Origin: Labrenzia sp. CE80
GTDB lineage: Bacteria; Pseudomonadota; Alphaproteobacteria; Rhizobiales; Stappiaceae
Assembly: GCF_009650605.1 (NCBI RefSeq)
Contig: NZ_WAJT01000001.1
Coordinates: 1,488,001 to 1,552,000, forward strand
Direction of reading: 5' to 3'
Length of the DNA stretch: 64,000 nt
The first letter of the stretch is position 1. Every line of letters begins with the position of its first letter. The position numbers and the translations under genes are program-made. The notes under the pieces were generated by a model that made no database searches, was not told where the DNA came from, and was given only the letters and a program-made list of their open reading frames with translations. This document shows positions 17,144 to 24,006 of the stretch, piece by piece.

Positions 17144-17357
17144 ACAGACAGTTCAATGAAACAATTTTTGTCTGTAGTCGAAGGTGAAATTTGGGCGGAG
17201 AGCGGGCGTCGCTACGGTTTGGATAAACGGGGGTTCAGTGCCAATGGGAGGTGTTCTCGTGGTGTTGTGCAATTTTCAAAAGTTGGCCGTGGGAAATAGA
17301 CAGCAGCAAAACGGCATCTGAGCTATAAATCGACCGGTGATATAAATCGGGGGCAAG

Positions 17358-18161
17358 ATGGAATTACGTACAAGGGTACACCAGTTTTGCATGCAGCGCG
17401 TCATCCAGTCTGCGTTGGCTAGGCGAAGTGAATCTTTGATTCCGACCTCTGGTGATAAGGCTCGGAGCAACAACTTCTATGTGATCTATTTGCTAGACAG
17501 CGAAGGAGTGGCGCGGTTTCTTGTCGACGATCTTTTGGGTGACAAGGTTCAGGGGAAGTGGTCGCTCGACGGCAAGAACTTCTCCGAGGAAAAAACGCTT
17601 GGCATTGCAGAGCTGGCCGACTTCCAGCCGTGGATACGCCACTTCTATCGCGGCTGGATCTTCGATACGATCGGGCTGACGCAGTTCTACCGAAACCGAT
17701 GGAGCTGCTGGCCATGGATTCGGGTGAAATTCGACCGATATCTGCAATCTCGTTTCAACAAGCGGGAGCTACCCCGGCAAGATCAGATTAATGTACTGCG
17801 CTACATCCTTTCCGAGACCGTAAAGGACCCTGCCTTCCAGACGCGTCCCACCAGCTTGCTGACGCACTTCTATACGGTTCGCTGGGTTCATCGACCCGAC
17901 CAGGAAGAGCTCATGACCTATTACACACTGCTCTTGGACTCTATGAAGGAAACGCAGGATCTCGAAGCTACCGAGCATCACGGATACAAACTAAAGCCGC
18001 AAGCGCTGAATACGATCACGAGCTTCGACCTCGAAGATCAGCGACATGGCGACAATAAGAAGAACCAGAAAGGAATCTTCTGGCTGACGATGGTTCTAAT
18101 GGTCGTCGGGATATTGCAAGCCGGCGCGGCAGCTTACGAAACGTGGTGGAAGTCGCCGTAA
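17358..18161 (+). CDS. Unknown protein with a C-terminal membrane helix, partner of the HEPN-like gene
   Basis: A 267-residue protein starting at ATG 17358 with GGGGGC seven bases upstream. It is soluble and aromatic-rich (FQPWIRHFYRGWIF; TQFYRNRWSCWPWIRVKFDRYLQSRF) up to about residue 240, then a single membrane helix (IFWLTMVLMVVGILQAGAAAY) near the C-terminus. I recognise no family. The HEPN-like gene follows after 67 bp in the same direction. A membrane-tethered sensor or inhibitor with a soluble effector partner is one reading of the pair. Confidence 0.65.
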   Translation: MELRTRVHQFCMQRVIQSALARRSESLIPTSGDKARSNNFYVIYLLDSEGVARFLVDDLLGDKVQGKWSLDGKNFSEEKTLGIAELADFQPWIRHFYRGWIFDTIGLTQFYRNRWSCWPWIRVKFDRYLQSRFNKRELPRQDQINVLRYILSETVKDPAFQTRPTSLLTHFYTVRWVHRPDQEELMTYYTLLLDSMKETQDLEATEHHGYKLKPQALNTITSFDLEDQRHGDNKKNQKGIFWLTMVLMVVGILQAGAAAYETWWKSP

Positions 18162-18228
18162 AACTTCACCGGGGCAATCGACGTCCAAGCGATCGAACTG
18201 ATGCAGAAGTGAGATAGAGGTAACTTAC

Positions 18229-18768
18229 ATGCGTGAAATCGAAGGCATCGATGCCGCCATGGAGGTCCTGAAGCCGTACTGGAAGGATATCGAGGAAGAC
18301 TTCCATCGGCACAACGATCGGTTCTTGGAATTGGCCGCAACTGATCATGATTTCATCGGTCGCGTGCTTCGGGCGCACTTGGTCGTCGAAAATTTTTTGA
18401 ACAGCTATCTGGAGCAGACGTTTGGCTTCGACGATTTCGATGGACTGCGGCTGACATTCGCTCAGAAAGCGAAGATGCTTCCCTCCGCTAAAGTGAGCGC
18501 AGCTTTCGTCCGTCCCGGCATCATCCAGCTCAACAAAGTCCGCAACAAGTTCGGGCACACGCTTAGCCATGTCATCGAGTTCGGTGAAATCAATGCGATG
18601 ACTGACATTCTCAGTATCGCGAGACCGAATACAACATTCGAACAACCCATTGAAGCTATCGAAGCCTTCGCGCCTATTGCATGCGCTTTTCTCTCTAATC
18701 CTCCGATGCACCTGCAGAATGTTTTTGTAGAGGCCTTTAAGAGTATCCAGACGGCGTCGCTGGATTGA
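18229..18768 (+). CDS. HEPN-like domain protein
   Basis: A 179-residue helical protein. The pattern of the HEPN superfamily is visible: an N-terminal helix with GRVLRAHLVVENFLNSYLEQTF, and a later helix carrying R105-NKFG-H110, an R-x4-H motif that in many HEPN proteins is the RNase active site. Start ATG 18229 has GAGG upstream. HEPN RNases are common effectors of toxin-antitoxin and abortive-infection systems, and the upstream gene is the obvious partner. Nuclease activity is not shown; some HEPN proteins are inactive binding modules. Confidence 0.65.
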   Translation: MREIEGIDAAMEVLKPYWKDIEEDFHRHNDRFLELAATDHDFIGRVLRAHLVVENFLNSYLEQTFGFDDFDGLRLTFAQKAKMLPSAKVSAAFVRPGIIQLNKVRNKFGHTLSHVIEFGEINAMTDILSIARPNTTFEQPIEAIEAFAPIACAFLSNPPMHLQNVFVEAFKSIQTASLD

Positions 18769-18910
18769 TTCAGCGACGCGTAGAAATGCAGTAGAATTTC
18801 GTATGGCTGATTAGGGCTCGAAGCAGTCATCAATGACGAGGCGTGGATATCGGCTACGGGCCGGCACCGAACTTTGGCACCTCTTCTTTCACCTCACCCA
18901 TGCAGCGATG

Positions 18911-18938
18911 ATTTCGCATAAGGCCGTATATGGAACCG
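18911..18938 (+). repeat. dif-like site 1 (putative Xer recombination site)
   Basis: ATTTCGCATAA, 6-nt spacer, ATATGGAACCG. The left arm matches the XerC-type arm of dif-like sites. The right arm keeps the inward TATG core. Same orientation and spacing as the sites at 20499 and 21814. A separate inverted repeat (9-bp arms, 18932-18940 with 18946-18954) overlaps the right arm. Confidence 0.55.
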
Positions 18939-18992
18939 CACGCTTTGCGGTTCCTTTGGAGAGCGACGACTTTCTAATTACCGAAAGTCAGG

Positions 18993-19256
18993 CTATTTCC
19001 CCTTTCGCCTCTTCCGCAGTATCTCCGCTCGATCAGCATACCCTTCGCGCAACACCGCTGCATAAAACCGACTTGCAGTGTTCAGCATCATGGCAGCAGA
19101 GCGAAACTGCCCCGCAGTTCTCCGTGCTCCCAAGCCCTCCGCGAGAAGGGCCATCTTGAACGCTTCCTGTACGTGTTTTTGCAACTCCCGCGATGAAAAG
19201 AAGGCGCTTTCTGAGAGCTCTTCTCTTTTCGAATTCAGTCTTTTTAATCTACGCAT
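18993..19256 (-). CDS. Small basic helical protein, unknown
   Basis: An 87-residue, Arg/Lys-rich and almost wholly helical protein (SSRELQKHVQEAFKMALLAEGLG...RSAAMMLNTASRFYAAVL). Start ATG 19256 is preceded by GGGGGCG. It is opposite in direction to its neighbours and lies inside the first dif-like module. I recognise no family. Its size and charge would suit a regulator or antitoxin, but nothing further supports this. Confidence 0.5.
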   Translation of the reverse strand: MRRLKRLNSKREELSESAFFSSRELQKHVQEAFKMALLAEGLGARRTAGQFRSAAMMLNTASRFYAAVLREGYADRAEILRKRRKGK

Positions 19257-19524
19257 TTACGCCCCCACGTAAGTAAATATATATATTTTTGCGCACTACT
19301 TTTCACATCTGGCCTTCTATAAATAAAAGACCATCGACGTTGCTGTCGAATTAAGCCACCCGCGCGCATTAATATTTATTGTTCGTACATTTTTACTCCC
19401 TTATTTGTTCATTTTTTACGTTAGGGAAATTTTTCCTAGAATTAAACTATAAATTGCAATAATTTATTACCTGCACGTTATGAGTGCTCTCGATAGCTTC
19501 GGTCGTTCAGCAGAGGAGGGAAAA
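19257..19524 (+). promoter_or_regulatory. Very AT-rich promoter region before the RadC-like gene
   Basis: About 270 bp of strongly AT-rich sequence separates the divergent small basic gene and the RadC-like gene. It includes runs such as TATATATATTTTT and several TATAAT-like hexamers. The composition differs sharply from the core genome and fits foreign DNA open to H-NS-like silencing. No single promoter can be assigned. Confidence 0.4.
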
Positions 19525-20451
19525 ATGGAGATAACTCGGGGGATGGCGGAGGCCCTGGAAGGGTTCGCAGAAGGCGTACTTCCTGATCGAATGCTTTTTC
19601 AAAATGCGCTTGCGTCAGCCTATTCGAAGCTGGACCAAACGAAAGACCAGCATCCTTCAGCCGACTTACAACTAGGATATGAATTCCTAGAGCTCATAGA
19701 GGCGATGTTCTTTAGAACCGGCGTTGAAGCAGAAACCAGCTCTAAGCAACTAGGCACTCGAGCCACGGTCGATAAACGACGACATCAGTCCTTAGCTGAT
19801 CAAAGCGATCAGGCGATTCTCCAAAGGTTGCTATCGATGAAATTCACCACGCCAAAGGCTCGCATTCTGTCGATGGCACTACTTGGGGAGTTCGGGAACC
19901 TGAACAACGTGCTCAACGCGACGGAACCCCGCATTAAAATGATCTACGGAGCGGATGATGAGCTGATCGAGGTTCTTCATCTCCTACGAACCATTAACGC
20001 GCGCGCGCTCATGGACGAAACATGCCGGCAAAAGCCAATTCGGGACGCTAGCCAAGTGTTCGACTATGCGGTCGCCTCCATGGCCCACCTGGATATTGTC
20101 ACTGTGAAGGTGATGTATCTTGATCGAATTCGTGAGCTGATCGGGATTGAAACGCTCCAGACCGGCGATTGTGAGTTAGTTGCCATATACCCAAGAGAGC
20201 TGGCAGCTCGGGCTTTGGATCTGTCCGCGCGATACGTAATCATTTTGCACAATCAACCGGATGGGACCCAAGACCCACAATACGGTTTCATGGAAAACAT
20301 AAAGCACCTTGAAGACGCCATCGGTAACCTCGGAATTCACCTACTTGATTATGTGCTTGTTGCAAGGCCTCTTTGTTTCAGCCTGAAGAGGCTGAATGTC
20401 CTCAATCTTGGCCAAGACTTGCCGCTGTTGTTCCAACCTGAGTTGGAGTGA
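19525..20451 (+). CDS. RadC-like (UPF0758) protein with a degenerate JAMM site
   Basis: The N-terminal RadC-type HhH-like region appears around residues 105-160 (ARILSMALLGEFGNLNNVLNA). The JAB/MPN domain follows, with IYPRELAARALDLSARYVIILHNQPDG and GIHLLDYVLV. RadC proteins normally read HNHPSG; here it is H242-N-Q-P-D-G, so one metal-binding histidine is glutamine, and the usual Ser and Asp after it are not evident. The enzyme is probably inactive as a protease. ATG 19525 is chosen because GAGGAGGG lies just upstream; an ATG at 19480 has no ribosome-binding site. Confidence 0.75.
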   Translation: MEITRGMAEALEGFAEGVLPDRMLFQNALASAYSKLDQTKDQHPSADLQLGYEFLELIEAMFFRTGVEAETSSKQLGTRATVDKRRHQSLADQSDQAILQRLLSMKFTTPKARILSMALLGEFGNLNNVLNATEPRIKMIYGADDELIEVLHLLRTINARALMDETCRQKPIRDASQVFDYAVASMAHLDIVTVKVMYLDRIRELIGIETLQTGDCELVAIYPRELAARALDLSARYVIILHNQPDGTQDPQYGFMENIKHLEDAIGNLGIHLLDYVLVARPLCFSLKRLNVLNLGQDLPLLFQPELE

Positions 20452-20498
20452 AAAGCACGCCCAACAACGCAGGCAGCTCACTGGTTTCGATAGCCGCT

Positions 20499-20526
20499 AT
20501 TTCGCATAATGTGCAGTATGGAACAT
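20499..20526 (+). repeat. dif-like site 2 (putative Xer recombination site)
   Basis: ATTTCGCATAA, spacer TGTGCA, GTATGGAACAT. The left arm is identical to that of site 1 and the right arm shares TATGGAAC. It lies 48 bp after the RadC-like gene and before the restriction gene. Confidence 0.6.
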
Positions 20527-20686
20527 CGATCTCAAAGTTGAGCCCCATAATGCAGACATCGAAGATCCCGAGACTGATATATACTTAGCTGACGCACTTG
20601 ATGATTTGGAACATTCTATTGAGGCGGTAGCTGTTGGTTACCTCGATCTTATTTATGCATATAGTAAAAGAGCTGAGCAGCTATGA
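20510..20686 (+). pseudogene. Start-less short reading frame before the restriction gene
   Basis: An open frame (…NADIEDPETDIYLADALDDLEHSIEAV..., ending YSKRAEQL) stops at TGA 20684-20686, overlapping the ATG of the restriction gene by 3 nt as in translational coupling. It has no ATG or GTG; only a TTG late in the frame could start it. It begins at the dif-like site, so it may be a gene whose 5' part was replaced by recombination there. Alternatively it is chance. Confidence 0.35.
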
Positions 20687-21807
20687 AATTTGGAGAGCTA
20701 ACTTCACGAGAAGCCGTACTTGATGCAATTTCCGAGTGCGACGGCTTAGGACGCGACGCATTTCTTGCGAAGTATGGATACAAACGCGCAAGAACCTACC
20801 GCTTGCTCCATGATGGGAGGATATATGACACCAAAGCAATTTTTGGTGTTGCGTTTGGGAAGCAGCATGGCAGCCCGTTGCGATCTCGCGATTTCGCTGG
20901 AGGGGCGGCAACCGTCGTCCCTGTATTTAAGAGACTTGGGTTCAGGGTCTCAGAGGTTAGGCACCCAGCAGAAGAACTGAATGTAGGCGCAACATACTTT
21001 CGAAAGGATCTACTGGATCAATTTGGCGGACAGATGCAAAGAGGTATTTGGACACCTGCCGAATTTGCTGCAGTGTTTATTTTCTCCGGAAAGAGTGGCG
21101 AAAAGTACGGTTATAGAGACGGTTGGACCGAAGACGGCGTGTTTCGGTATACGGGGGAAGGTCAGACCGGCGACATGACATTCACAACCGGCAATGCGGC
21201 AATCCGAGATCATCGGGAAAACAACGAAGACATTTTGCTCTTTGAGGATCTTGGGAAGGCAAAAGGCGTTCGGTATGTTGGCCTATTCGACATCGCTGGC
21301 TGGGAATATGTTGATGGCATCGACGAAGGCAACAATCCGCGAAAGCTAATTGTATTCAGCCTGGTCCCTCTGGCCGGCACTATCCATAGTCTAATAGAAC
21401 CCTCTATCACTGATAGATCGACTGGATCGAAGATCTCTCTTGGAGATTTGAGGCTTGCAGCCTATTCCGCGGCCAACGCAGGTAAATCACAGCTGAAGTC
21501 CGGAAACGCGCTCACATCTTGGCGCGAACGGAGCGCAACGGTCCGCAAGTACGTGTTGGAAAGAGCGAAGGGCTTCTGCGAAGCCTGCGAACAAGCCGCG
21601 CCATTCATCAAGAAAGATGGCTCAGGTTATCTGGAAGCACACCATATAAAACGCCTAGCAGATGATGGCCCGGATCATCCGGAGTCTGTTGCAGCTATCT
21701 GCCCCAATTGCCACAGACGAATTCACGCCGGCGAGGACGGTGAAGCGTGGAATAAGATGGTGCAGAAGAAAATCTTGGCGAAGGAGAAGCGGTCCGTGGA
21801 TACGTAA
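20683..21807 (+). CDS. Type IV restriction endonuclease, ScoMcrA-like (head-SRA-HNH)
   Basis: A modification-dependent nuclease. Residues 1-90 match the ScoMcrA-type N-terminal head (FLAKYGYKRARTYRLLHDGRIYDTKAIFGVAFG...DFAGGAATVV). Residues about 100-245 match the ScoMcrA-like SRA domain (YGYRDGWTEDGVFRYTGEGQTGDMTF, then RYVGLFDIAGWEY), a pocket for flipped modified cytosine. The C-terminus is an HNH nuclease with CEAC, LEAHHIKRL and CPNCHRRIH. ScoMcrA itself cuts phosphorothioated and methylated DNA; no separate sulfur-binding domain is obvious here. No methylase is nearby, as expected for type IV. Confidence 0.88.
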   Translation: MKFGELTSREAVLDAISECDGLGRDAFLAKYGYKRARTYRLLHDGRIYDTKAIFGVAFGKQHGSPLRSRDFAGGAATVVPVFKRLGFRVSEVRHPAEELNVGATYFRKDLLDQFGGQMQRGIWTPAEFAAVFIFSGKSGEKYGYRDGWTEDGVFRYTGEGQTGDMTFTTGNAAIRDHRENNEDILLFEDLGKAKGVRYVGLFDIAGWEYVDGIDEGNNPRKLIVFSLVPLAGTIHSLIEPSITDRSTGSKISLGDLRLAAYSAANAGKSQLKSGNALTSWRERSATVRKYVLERAKGFCEACEQAAPFIKKDGSGYLEAHHIKRLADDGPDHPESVAAICPNCHRRIHAGEDGEAWNKMVQKKILAKEKRSVDT

Positions 21808-21813
21808 GCGGCA

Positions 21814-21841
21814 GATTCGCATAACGTGTCATATGGAACGT
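21814..21841 (+). repeat. dif-like site 3 (putative Xer recombination site)
   Basis: GATTCGCATAA, spacer CGTGTC, ATATGGAACGT. The left arm differs from sites 1 and 2 only in its first two bases. The spacing is again 6 nt and the orientation is the same. It begins 7 bp after the restriction gene ends. Confidence 0.55.
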
Positions 21842-21959
21842 CTAACCTAAAAAAGCAGCAGTTACCAAGCTACAACGGTGAGCAGCGGGTAAACATCGTA
21901 CGCACCGCTTAAAAGGTCCTAGCACGACTGAGACGTTTATCCGGGAACTCCAAGCAGAG

Positions 21960-22553
21960 TTAGTTGGCAGATATGCGATTTTGACTTTGCATTTCCAAAT
22001 CGCGGACAGATGGAAAAAGGACTGCTTCGAACCGAAAGAAGTTCGAAAAGGCTCGTTGAAACCAATTTAGGGCATATTGCTCATGGGGGGTCCCTCCCAT
22101 CGACATTAGCACGTTGTTGTAAGCGATACAGTTGAGAGCATGAAAAGTCGGCGGCTCTTGTGCGTAGAGTTGGTGTAGCCGTGCATCAATACGCTTTCTA
22201 TTTTCCGCGGTATTATCCAATTCGGCAATCTCCGCAACTATCATAAAGTATTCTTTCTGAAATGCCGCATGGGTTCCAGCCTTTTGTGATAGAGAAAAGA
22301 CAAGAGAATAAAGTCCAGCGGCAACGGTCACCGCCGGAAAAACAGCAGCGTACTTCGACGCGAACGAAATAACATCAGTGAAACTAGCAAAAGCGGCCGA
22401 ACCCATTACCACGACCGTAAAATTTATCAGTCTTTCTTGAAAATCGTAAAACGAGCGCCTTGCAGCGTGATAGACAGCATTTCTTTGCGAGCTGAACCTC
22501 AGTCTTTGAAGCAGGCCCTCTTCGGTGTTTTCGTCAAACATGATCTCAGCCAT
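21960..22553 (-). CDS. SLATT-like two-helix membrane protein
   Basis: A 197-residue protein with two membrane helices around residues 43-60 (INFTVVVMGSAAFASF) and 68-90 (YAAVFPAVTVAAGLYSLVFSL). Helical cytoplasmic regions flank them (QRNAVYHAARRSFYDFQERL; AAFQKEYFMIVAEIAELDNTAENRKRIDARLHQLYAQEPP). This matches the layout of SLATT domains, predicted pore-forming effectors of nucleotide-signalling and conflict systems. No nucleotide cyclase, SLOG or reverse transcriptase is adjacent, so it is an orphan here. The assignment is by topology and sequence feel. Confidence 0.65.
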   Translation of the reverse strand: MAEIMFDENTEEGLLQRLRFSSQRNAVYHAARRSFYDFQERLINFTVVVMGSAAFASFTDVISFASKYAAVFPAVTVAAGLYSLVFSLSQKAGTHAAFQKEYFMIVAEIAELDNTAENRKRIDARLHQLYAQEPPTFHALNCIAYNNVLMSMGGTPHEQYALNWFQRAFSNFFRFEAVLFPSVRDLEMQSQNRISAN

Positions 22554-22664
22554 TATATACCATCCACATCACTTTCGGTCCTATATAGTGGTTCGACCCT
22601 ATCAATGCACTAATGCCAGTTTTCACGAACAATCGCTTTGGGTTGAGCCCAGATGCCTACCCAC

Positions 22665-23333
22665 CTATCTTGGTGGCTTCGGATCTGGTGGTACAAGCAA
22701 TTTCAGTTCACTCCTCAGAGCTTCGCTTTCCTCTTCTGAAAGATCGTAAAGAGACTGGATACTCAAATCTATCAAGTAAGCGCAAAAAGTCCGCCCTTCT
22801 TTCTCAGCCTCCCTTTTTGTGAAGTAAAGCATACGCTTAATCGATTCTAATCCCGGCTCTAGGCCAAGCTCAGTTTCTCTCCCCGCTTCAGGGATATAGA
22901 CGCCTGTCGGATCACCAGTCGGCGAAGTGCCAATCACCCGATAAGTTTCCGAAAAATGCGTGTCCATGAAATCGGCGTCCCGCAGATTGGCACTCTGAAG
23001 ATTGGCTCCCTGAAGATTGGCTCCCTTAAGATAGGCTCCCTGAAAATTGGTACCTTGAAGATTGGCTCCCTGAAGATTGGCTCCCTGAAGATCGGCTCCC
23101 TGAAGATTGGCTCCCTGAAGATTGGCTCCCTGAAGATTGGCTCCCTGAAGATTGGCTCCCTGAAGATTGGCTCCCTGAAGATTGGCTCCCTGAAGATTGG
23201 CTCCCTGAAGATTGGCTCCCTGCAGTTGGACGCCTGTCAGGTCAATTGGCAAACCCACAGAACCTAGCATTCGTGCGTCGTTCCATGCTTCAACGCTAAA
23301 CCGCAGAAGATCTTGCAGTACTTTATCGGCCAT
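22665..23333 (-). CDS. Pentapeptide-repeat protein
   Basis: A 222-residue protein. Residues about 35-115 are a near-uniform run of the pentapeptide ANLQG (variants ADLQG, TNFQG, AYLKG), which would fold as a right-handed quadrilateral beta-helix. A C-terminal helical domain of about 100 residues follows and includes TYRVIGTSPTGDPTGVYIPEAG. Pentapeptide proteins can mimic DNA and shield gyrase, or serve as binding scaffolds; no specific role is evident. It follows the SLATT-like gene in map order on the same strand, and the two may be co-transcribed. Confidence 0.85.
   Translation of the reverse strand: MADKVLQDLLRFSVEAWNDARMLGSVGLPIDLTGVQLQGANLQGANLQGANLQGANLQGANLQGANLQGANLQGANLQGADLQGANLQGANLQGTNFQGAYLKGANLQGANLQSANLRDADFMDTHFSETYRVIGTSPTGDPTGVYIPEAGRETELGLEPGLESIKRMLYFTKREAEKEGRTFCAYLIDLSIQSLYDLSEEESEALRSELKLLVPPDPKPPR
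22985..23220. repeat. 15-bp minisatellite within the pentapeptide gene
   Basis: About sixteen 15-bp units of the type TGAAGATTGGCTCCC. The eight units from 23101 to 23220 are identical, and the units at the gene's 3' side have point changes. Each unit codes one ANLQG step, so slippage would change helix length without breaking the frame. Confidence 0.92.
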
Positions 23334-24006
23334 ATTTGGTTGAAGCCCCTAAATACAAAATTTTACGGCATCGACGCGCATACGCTAACCTCGATTGAAA
23401 TGTTAAATACAACTATTAATTAGCTTAGCAAATCGACGCAGTCTACGCCCTATTAGCGTAGCAAAAGGCTTCGGAGACGCTCAAATCGTACATAGAATTG
23501 TGAACACTTTCTTCCCTTAAATTGAGGTCGGGAAGCTCTGAGGATCAATCAGGTTCGATCGCGTGGGAGCCGCATAACATCGAGTTTGGCGCGCTGGTGC
23601 TTTCCCACCTAGTCACGTTGAATAACCCCTAGAATTGTAGACGCCTTCTTTCCTCATTTTGAGTCAAGAAGTTCGATGCCCCACTTTGCGTTACCTGGCA
23701 TCCGGAACGTCCGCACTCTCCGGTTCCCACCTTAGCTGGCGCGTAGCCGTCTCCTTTTTTATGGCAAACCGCAGAAATTCGGCAAAGACCCACGGCGAGA
23801 ACAGGCTGCAGCAAGGGTTCTTCAAGTTCCTGCTTCGGACTTGCGCGAACGCTGCTTTCATTCGGCATTTTCAGATGGCCATTTTGAGAGTGTCTTCGAT
23901 CCCTCCCCTTTGTGCCAAATGAAGTTGCGCACTGACTTCCGTCAGAGCTCCCAAACAAAACGCCTGAAAACCGCCAATTATCAGATATTCCCACTTATTC
24001 CCGGAA
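23334..24006. other. 673-bp stretch without a convincing gene; island-core junction
   Basis: No reading frame here looks like a real protein. A partial dif-like match lies at 23567-23594 (CGCATAA, 6 nt, GTTTGGCGC), weaker than the three clear sites. Two loosely similar segments start at about 23493 and 23632 (TAGAATTGT...TTCTT). The region ends where the truncated glutaminase frame begins, so it probably contains the recombination boundary between island and core genome. Confidence 0.4.

Noticed and set aside
640..17300. Phage ends and a 5-bp target duplication
   Set aside because: Several TG and CA dinucleotides occur at both margins, but no convincing pair with terminal repeats could be picked by eye.
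18833..19159. 108-codon plus-strand frame overlapping dif-like site 1
   Set aside because: Low-complexity composition, no ribosome-binding site, and it overlaps the better-supported minus-strand 87-residue gene.
20459..20543. Possible integron attC site (GCCCAAC ... GTTGAGC, about 85 bp apart) around dif-like site 2
   Set aside because: The outer boxes fit RYYYAAC and GTTRRRY loosely, but the sequence between them does not fold back on itself as attC requires, and the other two dif-like sites have no such boxes.
22956..23267. Plus-strand frame of repeated LKIGS units across the pentapeptide gene
   Set aside because: It is the opposite-strand reading of the 15-bp minisatellite. The minus-strand ANLQG reading matches a known fold and has flanking non-repeat protein domains.
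23545..23580. GGTTCGATC resembling a tRNA T-loop, a possible integration-site tRNA
   Set aside because: The flanking bases do not form a T-arm stem and no acceptor or anticodon arms are found.
23629..23994. 121-codon minus-strand frame in the island-core gap
   Set aside because: Composition and lack of any recognisable motif suggest chance; an opposite-strand frame is equally long.
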